A DNA stretch of 64,000 bases from Hofstenia miamia (taxonomy: Eukaryota; Xenacoelomorpha; Acoela). The notes below the pieces were generated by a model. The model worked only from the letters and a program-made list of their open reading frames with translations, made no database searches and was not told the DNA's origin. Every line of letters begins with the position of its first letter. Positions within the stretch are counted from its first letter, which is position 1. The DNA lies in assembly GCA_004352715.1 (NCBI GenBank), contig SCFE01000030.1, positions 581,178-645,177 of the forward strand. Reading direction: 5' to 3'. Below are positions 1 through 11,549 of the stretch, one piece after another. Made by a program: the position numbers and the translations under genes.

Positions 1-940
1 CGGGGCCCATGTATTGGGGTGTAAATTATGCAAATGTGAGGTCAATACAAGCAAGAAAACCCGAGTAGATGATCATAAAAATGGCTTATCACACAGAAGG
101 CGATTATCTAATTTAACTCAAAACAACACCATTGATCAGCTAATTCCAGTTGACAGTCAGGCTCTAAAATTTACAAATGCGTTCCTTCGTGCCAAATTCC
201 ATTATACAAATTACGTCAACCTGATATTCGTGAATTGTTTTTACAGGAGAATTTACCATCCGAAACGTACTGTAGAATTGCCGTCAAAATGCTACACTCG
301 CAAAATAAGGAAAACATTAAAATGAAGTTAGCCGGTAAAAAAATTACAGTTATGTGCGACGAATCCGCAGTCAATGGTTCCAAATTTATTCATATTTTAT
401 TGGGCGAAATTGGCAATGATATACATTTAGTTTCCTCAAAAATAGGCGAAACAATTACTGCTTCGGAAGTATTAAGACATGTTGATGATTCACTCTGAGA
501 AATGGATATTTTGCATGATAACGTTCTCCATTTTATTACAGATGCTGCGGCCTACATGATTGCTGCCGATGGAATGTTAAAACCACACAACATGCTTGGC
601 GCATTTACTCCACAATACTGACGAAAAATTGCAATCAAAGTACAGGGACATGGACGAGTATATGAGCTCCAAAACGTAAAAGGGACAACAGTGGCAGTTG
701 AGCACACATTTAGCAAATTGAAGAAATTATTGGCCAAAGATCGCAACTTTTCAATTTTAAACATTGAACCTTATATTTGTTCATTTTGTAACAAAAAATA
801 AATTTTTGTCACAAACAACCAATATTTTAATGGGCGGAATAGGGGCGGATTGTCAAATTTAATTTGGCACCAAAAAATAAAAAGGGTGACTTAAAAAGGG
901 CGACATTTCAATAAATAAGGGGTGGAATGTGGTTGCCCTA
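1..940 (+). pseudogene. hAT-superfamily (CGG-binding-protein-1-like) transposase remnant, broken
   Basis: The + strand reads as a decayed transposase. It begins with a CxxC...H zinc-finger-like start (CKLCKCEV, then HKNGLSH) at about 20-105. After a frame change near 190 it continues through IPLYKLRQPDIRELF and a segment containing VMCDESAVNGSKFIHILLGE (about 350-420). A stop at 496-498 interrupts it, and the FITDAAAYMIAADG motif follows (about 530-580). The order BED-like finger, CDES motif and DAAAYM motif is typical of CGBP1-like hAT proteins. A further stop lies at about 620. The non-coding tail ends near 940 in a GGGGTGG/GGTTGCCCTA stretch that could be the right terminal repeat; the left end lies outside the window. 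At least one frameshift and two stops rule out a working gene. Family assignment rests on recognised motifs, not on a search. Confidence 0.75.
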
Positions 941-2015
941 ATTATAATAAAGCATTCCTTATACAACAACAATTCGAAACACAAAGTATGTTAATAACTA
1001 GGCTTTGAAGTTTCATAATAACGTTTTATTTTGAAAGATTATCAAATTTTGAGTATTTAGGATACTAGTGTGAATTTCAACTTGATTAAGTGTTCGCAAA
1101 TCAAATCTATTGGACTCTATAGCATATTATTGATATCTTAATGAAAATGCACATGTACTTCGATTTATTTAAATAAGCTACTGTTTGGATCAATGATCTA
1201 AGTTTTTCGAAAAGAATAACTTTTTTGTAAATTAATAGTCATATTTTGTTTTTAGAAAATTTTGTGAGATTGAGGGTTGCTGTTGTAGCAATGCCTTAGC
1301 CAAGTCATTTGAATTTCAAAGAGTCAAATGGGTAATTTTTATGTGCATGCTACGCATTATTAGGAATTCTCCATGACAGTATGCTTGATTGTTGCAATTG
1401 ATGTAACCATACTTTCGATATTAGAACATAAATTGTTTGGTCAGGTTCAAACATTCTTGGCTTCCATCACAACTTTTAAATTAATAATTTCGAAAGCAGC
1501 TTATATAAAAAATTATAGAATAAATTAAGTTACATAAAATAATTGAAAATTATCTTTATAAATTAGAATAAAATTTTATGAGAAGTCACACGATTGAAAT
1601 TGCAATAACAATAAACGTAGGCAACACTACCATTGATAACAAACAAATTCAAATAACATAGTGACAAAATTAGAACAAACAATGCTAATTTTCCTATTGA
1701 AACAGAGATATTCTATCAGCTTCTATATCGTTCAACAAACTTGTAAAAGTTTTTCATTACGTCAGCTAGAATAAAGTAGTCGGTTTGAAAAGGAAGGATC
1801 TACATGTAAATCCATCTAGCCGATCATGCATTCATTATTATTTGGCTAGATAGCAATGTATATATACATTGTTTTATATTCCTTTTGTGTTCTTGTAACT
1901 ATTCGTCTATGTGTGTAAAAGACTACCTGAGAAGAGCAACCTAATATCTAACATAGTCGCATATTAAGAGACAGACTTAAGGCCTAAATGTTCTACTCGA
2001 TGGCCTTATATACAT
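941..2015. other. AT-rich non-coding stretch
   Basis: No open frame of note, no recognisable element ends and no RNA gene seen. Base composition is uniformly AT-rich with scattered A and T runs. Confidence 0.5.
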
Positions 2016-2020
2016 ATATA

Positions 2021-2185
2021 CATACCCAAACCCTAACCCAAAAACCTAACCCCAAGCTCTAATCCTAACCCAAATCATATCACAAACTATAACCCTAACT
2101 CCAAACCTAACTCTAGCTGTATTCCTAACCCTAACCTAAGCCAACCCGCACTTTAGCTCTAGCCCTAACCCAAACAATAACTCAA
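2021..2185 (+). repeat. Degenerate CCCTAA-type telomere-like tract
   Basis: About 165 bases are dominated by imperfect CCTAACCC/CCCTAA units, for example AACCCTAACTCC and CCTAACCCTAACC, with single-base changes between units. This resembles a decayed interstitial telomeric repeat of the TTAGGG class, or a simple repeat of similar composition. No perfect run of more than two units is present, so it is old or not telomerase-derived. Confidence 0.6.
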
Positions 2186-2451
2186 GTTTTATGCTAGTAG
2201 CAATATGCAAATATATTATAAATACCAGGGATATTCAGTATGAATTATAAAATAATTATAATATAATACTACTTATATTCTAATTAGTGGTTCAAAGCAA
2301 TTATAAGACTTAGCAATGTTTATTCATTTACTCAGCGGCTTTTCCCTCACATCTTTTGTTTGCGTAATTCGAAATGAATGTGTTTTCATTGAATCTGCTC
2401 TGCAATGATGAAAAATCTAGTATAAAGTTAGATTTATGGTTTGTGTTAAAA

Positions 2452-2496
2452 TTAGGGTTAAGGTAGATTTCATCTCAGGGTTAGGGCTAGGGTTAT
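2452..2496 (-). repeat. Short TTAGGG-type tract, opposite orientation
   Basis: The + strand reads ATTAGGGTTAAGG and then CAGGGTTAGGGCTAGGGTTA, which is the reverse orientation of the CCCTAA tract at 2021-2185. The two tracts are about 270 bases apart and face each other, so they could pair as an imperfect inverted repeat. Confidence 0.5.
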
Positions 2497-2499
2497 TAA

Positions 2500-3170
2500 A
2501 TTTATAAATTCTATGTTGATAAATTACCATATTTTTTGTAATTTTATAGTGTGGGTAGAAAATTACTCAACATCTTTTGGGGAATTTTAATGATGAACAC
2601 TTAAACTAATTACTATATTAAAATTTGAATGCGCTTCTGCAAGAGGGGCTTTTGAATTTTCTAGGGGAGGGGAATTCAAAATATTAACGGACTTTTTGAA
2701 CATTTAATTCTTTTTAAACAAAACAAACCCTCCACCGAAAAGATGTTTCCTTTACACAGTTGAAACTTTTTATAAATCATGTACTACTTCAATTGCTCGT
2801 TTAAGTTAGCAAAAATTATTGTCCTTAAATTCTTAAGAGGGGAGAATACCTCCGGTCTCTCCACGATATACACCAGTGCTTCCGCAGAACTACCTGTTGC
2901 AATTTAAAATACCAAAATTACCAAAAATCAATAGATGGCATTCAACTTCTATTTTAGAGATTTGTAAGCAATTTATATTGAATATTTGCGCACACAACAC
3001 AGCAATTTCCTCTATTTTTTAATGATATTTTTTATTAAATTATTTCCAATATTACTTACTAAGTCTTATTCTAGTATGCTTGGCAAAATTTGTTTATACT
3101 TCAATTTTCTTAAAAATGTGCAAGCGTTTACAGCCGGGGTAATCTGGCAGGTTTTTTAGCGGCCAAACCT
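2500..3170. other. Non-coding, possible decayed element
   Basis: Mostly AT-rich. Short G-rich bits (GAGGGGCTTTTGAATTTTC at about 2643; AAGAGGGGAGAATACCTCC at about 2834) suggest a worn MITE, but no clear terminal repeat or target duplication could be defined. Confidence 0.3.
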
Positions 3171-3374
3171 CCCCCCCCCCCNNNNNNNNNNNNNNNNNNN
3201 NNNNNNNNNNNNNNNNNNNNNNNNNNNNNNNNNNNNNNNNNNNNNNNNNNNNNNNNNNNNNNNNNNNNNNNNNNNNNNNNNNNNNNNNNNNNNNNNNNNN
3301 NNNNNNNNNNNNNNNNNNNNNNNNNNNNNNNNNNNNNNNNNNNNNNNNNNNNNNNNNCCCCCCCCCCCCCCCCC
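3171..3374. other. Assembly gap (176 N) bounded by poly-C
   Basis: The N run 3182-3357 is preceded by a C run (3171-3181) and followed by another C run of about 17 bases ending at 3374. The sequence evidently broke inside one long C/G homopolymer or G-rich array. Reading frames drawn through this gap are meaningless. Confidence 0.9.
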
Positions 3375-4859
3375 AATATGCTCATTGTTAAATACCCTTG
3401 ATGATTTGTAGCATAATAGCAATAGTAATATGACTTCATGTTCTCTAATTCTAAGGTATTTTGCATGAATTATAATTAACAATAGCATTTAAATTTATTA
3501 CTATTGGCACTGTGCAGTGTAGTAACTGTCTGAAAAAGTTGGTAGAGTTTATAGATCACATAGAAAATTTTGTGAGGTGGTATTTTTTTATTTAAGGCTC
3601 AAATCAGAAAATTTTTATAAAATATTTTTCCCCTGCACTGCGCTTTTAGTAGAGCAGTCTATATTTACGACAAGAAAAAAATTTTTATTTGATGAGAAAT
3701 AAATATTAATCACTAATACATTTAAAATCATAGATAGATACAATTTTAGAAATATTGAGGCAAACCTTACACATTTTAGATAAATATAGAAAATAATGAA
3801 ACATGAAACTTATTCATTTCCATTAATAGCAACACATTTGTGAACAAACATTCTTACTATTCTTATACAAATGTTTGAAAATAGTCTATTCTATATTTAA
3901 TTTACTTACACCACCCGTCACATATTCAATTTTGCTAACCTGCAATGCTAGACCTGATTGGTCCAAATATTGTAATGAATGTAAAGATCCAAATTTCTTA
4001 AATTAGGATAGCTTTGCATCATTTCATTTGTGGCCAACTCTTTAGGATTAGCCATTATCCATAGCCTATAATGATTTACACCCTATGTATATAATTTCCA
4101 TAGGTCTTCAAAATTTATAAGATGAATTTGACTTGCTATTATTGTGTAGTGGTCAGGGAAAAAATAATGAGATGATTGCTAATTAAATATTTGGTTATTA
4201 GTTGAATTATATAAATGCTGAAAACTCTTTTGAAATAGTCTATAATTTTTATTTTGTTCTTATTTTCATCTTTAAACAACGAAGTACCGCCATCTAGCGA
4301 AATCACTACTCCTTCCAAATAATGTCAAATACTTTCTTAATTTGAAAAGTTAAGTTACATATTAAAAATGTTATATATGTAAATCATTGCAATCGCAAAC
4401 ACATTCTATTTTATAATCTACGTTTGAATCACCCATTTATCATTTCATCCGACACTACCTCAAAGTCAAAGCCGCTATACTCCTAGATATAATTCCTTTC
4501 AATATAAAATCTAAAAATAAATAGAAATCATTTTCATTAGATGATTCATTGAAAAGTTATAAATTAAACATTTCCAAATTATTCTTCTCTATGGCGTAAA
4601 AAGCAAGACGCATGTTATTTTTTATGATCTATTAAATTAAATATATAAAAAATATAGAGGTGATTCAAAATATATTTTTGGTTAGCGAAATTAATTAGAG
4701 ATGGACTTTGTATCAACCAATTCGTTTTTTTAAATATGGACTGTAATAAGCTAGGTCAATGCTCAATACCATAAAATATACTCAATTAACGGCAGTTGAT
4801 ACCCAAGTCGAATGTTGCCTTATGTTGTTTTATTCTAAAAGCTCAAACATATATCTATG

Positions 4860-4860
<1 letters not shown>
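3375..4860. other. AT-rich non-coding stretch
   Basis: No supported gene, element end or RNA feature seen. Confidence 0.5.

Positions 4861-4865
<5 letters not shown>

Positions 4866-4931
<66 letters not shown>
4866..4931. repeat. (TA)n microsatellite with one interruption
   Basis: About 65 bases of alternating TA, interrupted once by GTATAT. It can form a cruciform. The short frame across it is low complexity and not a gene. Confidence 0.9.
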
Positions 4932-4934
<3 letters not shown>

Positions 4935-4935
<1 letters not shown>

Positions 4936-6530
4936 GATTTTAAGTTAAACTATGTGTTCTTTTGTTCGATAAATTTTTACAAGATCTCAAGCGACTTAAG
5001 CCAACCGCCAACAAATATATATATAGAATATGCATGAATACATATTAAGCAGGAATTCATCGAATAAACTATACATTTTCTCATGTGTTTCAAATAATAA
5101 AATATGTGCTATGTCATCTAAGAAACATTTCCATTCTATGAATAATCGATTTGTAATGAAAAATAAGATAATTTAACCTTGAGCAAATACATACATTTAG
5201 ATTGCTCGAAGAATCTTCGTTTGAAAATTGCAGAAATTTTGATAGGAAAAAGCGACAAAAATGGATCACAACGGATTTCAGTGTTAATGAACTCTGAAAA
5301 ATAGAATCCCAAGAACAAAACTATTCAGATGATAGTAGTAAATATTTTTTTACAGTTCTTTATTGTACCTATTTATAGTTTTGATTGTAGTTGTTTGTTC
5401 TTGCAAAATGTGTGATTCAAAGTGTTGTATTTAAAAGAATTTTTTTCTAACATTTACTTTAGTTCCTAAAATTTTACAATTGTTATAGCTAACAAAGCAA
5501 TTTCGATTTGTGATTAATGCGATAAAACTATATATGAATAATGAAATTATAAGCTAAATCTAATTGCGAAAATATTATTAAATTACTAAAATTATATTAA
5601 ATTTTCACATCTAACAATATCCACGTATATTTTTTCACTTAATTTAATACTTGTGTTTATTCTTCCAAATCTATTCACGTTATATAATTACATGTTTTTG
5701 CTAAGATCCATGATAGAAAGCTTCAAAAATTCATAGATAAGAGATTTGAAAGTAGTTTTTGGGAATGCCCACAAAAATATTTTATCTCACAGTCATTTTG
5801 GAGCCAAAGTAATATACTTATCATTATTGATAAGAAGAAATAAAGTGAAAAATAGCTATATTCGGAAAGTTTTTATTCAATTCAACTTTGATGTGATAAA
5901 AGACTTGTTATCTTAAAAATTACAAAAGTTTATTGATTACAGAAATATTAAGTGATTGTTCTTAAATGTAACTGTTTAGTTCATTCTTTGGGCTTTGTTG
6001 AAAACTAGGATAACTATACATTTAGAAAAAGCTCTCTTGTAGAATTTTCAATGAGTTCAAGAGAGCTTATATGATTCTAAAGTAATTGAATAGATTTGAG
6101 AAGTCTTCACGAAATTAATGAATAATTTATAAAGAAACCTTTATTTCTAGTCATGTTCAACATTTGACAGTTTTAATATTGGGTTCAACCTTCGGTCCCT
6201 AAATCAATATCGTATATTTCGACTGGTTTGTCTTTAGGTCTATAAGACTATCCTAATTGAGTTGAATTTTGGGTATATTTGATAAATTTAGACATTATAC
6301 AATTAAAAAGACAAAAAATTCGTCAATTAAGACGAAACTTAATAGACCCAAAAATTGTTATCATTACTGCTTTATGATATTTTTTTCATAAAAATCCAAT
6401 AAAATTATTTTTATATAAATTTACAGTGAGCATAATAAATGTATGAATTGTAGTTAAAATTTAATTTTCGAAACTTCATCAAACAATGCTCTTGAAGATT
6501 TTTTTTTGTTTTGTTTTTGTCAATCGTCAT
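4935..6530. other. AT-rich non-coding stretch
   Basis: No gene, element end or RNA feature recognised. Open frames are short and of biased composition. Confidence 0.5.
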
Positions 6531-6536
6531 CTTTTT

Positions 6537-6562
6537 CAGAGGCGTACTCAGCATTTTCTGAC
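6537..6562. mobile_element. Decayed left terminus of the 31277-type hAT MITE family
   Basis: CAGAGGCGTACTCAGCATTT and the following TCTGAC match the left end of the MITE at 31277 (CAGGGGCGTACCCAGGATTT, then TCTGAC) at most positions. The remainder of this copy, perhaps reaching about 6830, is too worn to delimit, and no right terminus was found. Confidence 0.4.
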
Positions 6563-7399
6563 AGAAGGATGCTTCAGAGTTAATCAAGTGACTGATGAAA
6601 TTTTTTGAAAATATTGAAAAATAGACCCTTAAAATGAATTTCAGGCCTTTCGTTTTTCATGACATTTTCATTTAAATAAATTCTAAGCCTCCTATTCATT
6701 ATACTGTACACATCAAGTAGATATTTGACGACGGAATCTGTGGAAGTTATTTAGATAGCTTTTAAGGATGAGTGTAGATTATTTTTTCCTCCAAATTTGG
6801 AACTTCTCACTAATAAATTTTCTAGACGATTCTGAGAAAAATATCTTCCAAATATGAATGCTTTTGATGTGCAAAAAGCGCTATTTGCATTCATTTATAT
6901 AGTTGTTGCATCAAGTACTAAAATATTTTATAGTGAATTATGACATTCTTACATTGCAAAAGCCATTCAATTCAATGGTGCAAAATATAGTACCTTTGAT
7001 GAGTCTAAAATTGGAATTTTGTTGATAATCACTCGTTTATCAAGTTCAAACACAAATAGTTTAAATTGTATCGTTTGATGCTCAAGTGTTTGATAGGAGT
7101 TAGAGTGTGTTAGTAAATTGACATAAGAACGATATTTTAGCAATTTTAACCAAAAATCCGCAGAATGCGTATATGTTTACGTATGACAGAGTAAGGTTTA
7201 TGCGTATGGTACATTGAAGCTTCAGTAAGAAGTATTGAATAGAAGCAGAAGATAACTGACATGAGCATAAGTCACAAGGTATTATGGAGTATGAAGCGGT
7301 TTAGATACTGTGGTATTTCAACATGCAGAGTAGCAAGATATTTTAAGCAAGAAGGCGAGGCATAGTAGTGGTAGATTAAGAAGAAAGGGTAGCATATTG
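6563..7399. other. AT-rich non-coding stretch
   Basis: Possibly includes the body of the worn MITE that starts at 6537. Nothing else could be supported. Confidence 0.4.
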
Positions 7400-7640
7400 A
7401 TAAGTTTAACAATGCATAGCAAATGAATGCAGAGGCAAGGACAAGTACAGAGAATGGGCAGAAGAAATACTAAGTTGAAGAAATTCGATGTAATTCTGAT
7501 AGTAGTTGAAGTAGTGAGCACAAAAACATAAGAGATTCTTGGAAGTGTTAAAATTCCCAACGTGAGGAAAGGCGTTAACACACAAGTCATAGTCGCTAGT
7601 AAATGCTAGAGTTCTGAAGAGACCTTTCAGACTCTCTGGG
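7400..7640 (+). pseudogene. Non-LTR retrotransposon (LINE) reverse-transcriptase C-terminal remnant
   Basis: Read in two + frames, the segment gives DKYREWAEEI (7440-7469) and then a hydrophobic KLKKFDVILIVVEVVSTKT (from 7472). After one stop comes EILGSVKIPNVRKGVNTQVI (to about 7600). The order 'KYxELAxEI, hydrophobic V/I-rich strand, small-residue turn, L..L.IP, Q..V' is the usual tail of many metazoan LINE ORF2 proteins after the polymerase domain. Frame changes and stops show that it is dead. There is no polymerase core (YxDD) nearby, so only the last part of the ORF is present, as expected from 5' truncation or decay. Assignment is by pattern memory and moderate at best. Confidence 0.45.
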
Positions 7641-10560
7641 AATGGTCCAGCATAAAATTGTGACAAAGAAAGATTTATATTTTTATATAATGTAAGCTAA
7701 ATGTTATAGGATATATACTTTGCATTATACTGTTAATGCGCTCTTAAATTTTGAGCTTGCCATTCTTAGCTACCCATAAAAAGAAGTCAGAAGTTTCTGT
7801 TTTAATCTGTATCCTTGTAAGTAAGCCTACATTGCAGGTATCATACTTAGTAATGCTTCACCCTTAAAATTGATATGAGATAATAATACTCATTAATTTT
7901 TTCACCATTGAAGTGCTTACCTCAATCGCTGACAGTAACATGGGACTCTACATGCAGATGCTGTAGAACCTTTAATTAACATTTTTTTGTTTAAATATAT
8001 GTTTTATAACTAAAAAAATTACATTGGGAATGCCCACGCTTCCTTTTGAATTTTACAGTCACATTTAATATCGAAGACTTCTGTAAGGAAAGCAAAAATC
8101 TGCTACTTAGTCATTTCTCATCTTTACCTGAACTACGATAAATGATCGTTCATAGCTTGGTAAGACAATACTGTATTAAAGACTAAACTGAAATCAAGAA
8201 AGGTCTCTTTGACATCTGTTGTTTTTTTGCCAAAGAAATTGAAGATGACTTGATGAAAAACAATAAGCCAGTCTGTAGTCGAAGGATTCTCTTGATAAGC
8301 AAATTTATAGCCATCATTAGATTAATGAAGTACTCTAACACCTACAGGAATTATCTAATCCTAACTCTAACCCTACCTGAAAGGAAGTTTGAAAGAACAC
8401 CATTAGGCAAACTGCACGAATGTGCTTTTTAACATTTACATCTGCATTAGGTGTTTTTAATAAGAGAACGACATTTGAGGTTTTCACAAGATTAATATCA
8501 AGAAGAGGAGCATGTTTCAATTAGTTTGCTCTCTTCAGTCACATAGACACAGCCTAATATGTATTCTGAAGACATTGTGAAGTTAATTACGTTCTTAAAA
8601 CACAAAATACTAAGCTTTTTAATATGAGACACAGAAGGATAAAAGGACAATGATAATCTACGCAGAGCTTTTTGACAAAACCTTAGTTTGAATTCAGCAA
8701 GTGTGTGTTGCGTAAAAGGTTTAATGCAAAAATTTAAGTGCATTTGCATGGTATTAAGAACGAACTAGCTGAAACTTATATTCAGATATTTAGATTTATA
8801 AAAAATCTCTCTTCACTGCCTGGAGATCTGTCAGCCATCTTTTTTTAATGTATAATGAAGTAGTTCCTTCAGCATTCATCTCAATGCCCTTCAATTTAAT
8901 TCAATATATGTGTGGTTGAATCTCCCAACCTTCTTTCTTGAAGAAGTTGTGACAACAAGTAGGCTACTCCAATTGAATAAATAAGGAAATTATATAATTT
9001 ATATCACATGAATGTCCTATTTAAAGATGAAGCGTGACCCAAGTGATAATGAGGACGGTCGATTTCATCGTTATACTTTTCGTTCATGCTATGATCTGTT
9101 TTTTTATAAGTGAAGCAAGAAGTATCCCGATTGTTTCCCCGCCTATTGAACTCTAGTACAGGAGATCCTTTTCAACCATGCTACATATAAAGTTTTGAAC
9201 AAAGTTGGTATAAAAGGAGTAATGCCTGATATATGTTCTTATTTTTTCAAGAACAAATAATTGCATTTATCTTCAAATGTGAGTAATAGAGGTGCTTTTG
9301 TACAGTATTTATATAATTCTAGATTTTCCGATATTCTTTAGGTATTTCTCTATTTTTGACAAATTTAATTGTTTTTTCAGTAATAATAAACACCTAATCT
9401 TTGTAATTTTTGCAAAGCGTGAGCTGAGTTCTTGCCACATTTTAATCAATCCCAAAAAACAACCACCATACCTCTTGGACTGTAAATATTTTAATTTTAT
9501 TCACCAAGTCTAAATATCATCATTTCCATTAGCAGTGTCATTGAAAAACGCAATAGACTGTCAAGCAAGTTTAGCTCTTTTTGTTTATATTAAGTACACA
9601 TGTGGAAACTAGATAATTATTGAGATATGACTTTATATTCAACCTTGAATATCTTTGTTTCTTAAAATTATTTTGGTCTAAATATTGGTATAATTTAGTA
9701 TTGAAGAAACTTTTTAAAATTAGCATTCCGCAAAATGGAGAATTTGGTGAAACTATAGTTAAATTTGAAATATTCACAATTCAAAATATAGCTTCAAAAG
9801 AAACATTTTTTTGCATGAATTCAAGGCAATACTTCATAAGACTTTCTAAATAAAATGTTTTCAAAAAAATATGTCATTAAATTTCATGTTTGGGTCACAA
9901 TTTGTGCAAATGTGCACAGTCAATTTCAAAGAAAATATTAACAATAGAAAAAAATTCTTAAAGTAATCAGAAACATTTGAATCTATCTGTGCTGAGCCAC
10001 CATATAAATATTTTGTAGGACTTCCATGTGCATGTCTGAAGGGGCTCTACCATAATATTCATAAATTCAACTATCACCAATGACCTTTTAAAGAACTTAG
10101 TCATCTCAACCATTTATAGGTTTTTTATCTTTCATGGTAGTTCCTGTTATTTTAGATCGTCTTCTCAATATCACCTTATGACAGCCAATCAAATTTCAGG
10201 CTTCATTTTAGTCAAAACTTAGTTTTGCTGTTTTCTGTAAACATAATTTCGTTCTGGGTGCAGTTTAAATGTAAATACAGAAACTAACTCGCATTATTTC
10301 AAAATGGCGTTTTTTGAGATACGGTAGTATACCTTAGGACAGCAGTATATACAGTATACTATGTAATATGGAATTTTCTATCAAATTAATGACAAACAAG
10401 GGATCGGTCTTCTATCAAATAAGAAAAAATCATTTTAAGAGGTGCAATAAAAGACTACATACAGAAATTCTTCTTTAGTTCCTAATTGTGCATTTAGCAT
10501 GATATTTTAATTGCCCCTACCGCCCCCGCTAAAGTTTATCTTGAACCCGTTATTGAGTGT
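7641..10560. other. Long AT-rich intergenic stretch
   Basis: Contains a short degenerate CCTAA tract (CTAATCCTAACTCTAACCCT, 8355-8374), similar in kind to 2021-2185. Short open frames are not recognisable and are AT-biased. No gene or element boundary could be supported. Confidence 0.5.
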
Positions 10561-10644
10561 ATATTATTTTCGGAGATACATACGCATTGCTACATTTACC
10601 GTGTTAGAAACAATTTACCGGCAAACTTGAATTTAAGTGGCAAA

Positions 10645-11001
10645 ATGATCGAAAACAGTGGCGATGTTATAAACATTAAGCAAGACTGTACGCATTTGGA
10701 GACAGTATCAGAAAAATATCTCATTGATGTTTCCCATAATGACTTGAACGTCAAGGCACCTTGCTCCATTGAGAACTGCCAGGAGAAGGAAAATTGGAAA
10801 TGTCTTGAGTGCGATCAAGTTTTCTGCAGTAGATACACTGGTAATCATATGGTTAAGCATCAAGCAGAAACTAAGCATAACATCGTGTTAAGTTTTTCTG
10901 ACGCAACTGTTTGGTGCTACTCCTGTAACAGCTACATTGACCATGAGTTGTTATATCCTGTGAAGGCATACATTGAAAGCATAAACTCTAGTAGAAATTA
11001 A
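10645..11001 (+). CDS. Stand-alone HDAC6-type ZnF-UBP (ubiquitin C-terminus-binding) protein, 118 aa
   Basis: The protein is essentially one UBP-type zinc finger (residues about 13-110). All twelve zinc ligands of the HDAC6-type domain can be placed: C15, H17, C91, C94; C40, C45, C53, C56; C61, H68, H72, H78. The residues that grip the free Gly-Gly tail of ubiquitin in HDAC6 are also present: R63 (in CSRY), W90 and Y92 (VWCYSC), and Y97 (SYIDH). Known relatives bind unanchored ubiquitin ends; here no deacetylase or protease domain accompanies the finger. The ATG at 10645 has A at -3. The frame stays open a little upstream (RNNLPANLNLSGK), so an upstream coding exon joined at an AG near 10606 is possible. 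An AATAAA at 11025-11030, 24 bases after the stop, supports a real 3' end. No intron is visible, so it could be a retrocopy or the last exon of a longer gene. Domain call very secure; full gene structure uncertain. Confidence 0.85.
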   Translation: MIENSGDVINIKQDCTHLETVSEKYLIDVSHNDLNVKAPCSIENCQEKENWKCLECDQVFCSRYTGNHMVKHQAETKHNIVLSFSDATVWCYSCNSYIDHELLYPVKAYIESINSSRN

Positions 11002-11024
11002 ATTAAATCTTGAATTACAATTTT

Positions 11025-11030
11025 AATAAA
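11025..11030 (+). promoter_or_regulatory. Poly(A) signal of the ZnF-UBP gene
   Basis: Canonical AATAAA, 24 bases past the TAA stop, followed by a T/G-rich stretch (TTTATTTGTGTTGTG) of the kind seen downstream of cleavage sites. Confidence 0.6.
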
Positions 11031-11269
11031 TGAATTTATTTGTGTTGTGCATTTAATTGTAGCAAACTGTATAGAAAATATATTTACATAAAGTTTCTGA
11101 TTTTATTTGTTAATGCAAGGGAGAGTAAAACCGTTTGAAAAATTGGATGTTCTTATAAAAACCACTAGAATTTTATATACGTAATAGTTTCTCCATTTTG
11201 CATAATTTTAATATAGTTATTGAAAGAGGAGCCGCTGGCTCCTTGTCCTCCCCAAAACTGTGCCTGAAT

Positions 11270-11480
11270 AACTGTCATATCTTAGGGGTCACACTTTCTC
11301 ATATTGTAAATATAAAATGACACTTACAGCCATGTGTCACTGGGATCGAACACCCAGTAGTTTCTTATCTACATCGGCGAGCAACCCGGAAAGTCTTAAT
11401 TGACAAGACTCTCTCACTGATCATTGAATGACCAAAAGGGTTGCACGCAAACCCCATCAGTATATATGGCCGCAGAAGGT
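11270..11480 (-). repeat. Possible tRNA-derived SINE (Pol III B-box-like)
   Basis: On the - strand, CTGGGTGTTCGATCCCAG (11338-11355) resembles a tRNA T-arm: a 5-bp CTGGG/CCCAG stem around GTTCGAT, and a match to the Pol III B box. Upstream on the same strand, GGGTTGCTCGCCGATGTAG could hold a weak A box, but the spacing is shorter than in a true tRNA and no cloverleaf could be folded by eye. A tRNA-like SINE fragment is the most likely reading; chance is possible. Confidence 0.3.
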
Positions 11481-11549
11481 GTTGACGCAAACGTTTTATC
11501 ATACTGGCGAGCATTGTGCCTAAAAGTTATTAGCTTCAAGCAATCCAGG

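Noticed and set aside
4759-5037. Frame with a YIYIYI run
   Set aside because: Translation of a (TA)n microsatellite.
11338-11355. A full tRNA gene at the B-box-like hairpin
   Set aside because: No acceptor stem, anticodon arm or properly spaced A box could be found around it.
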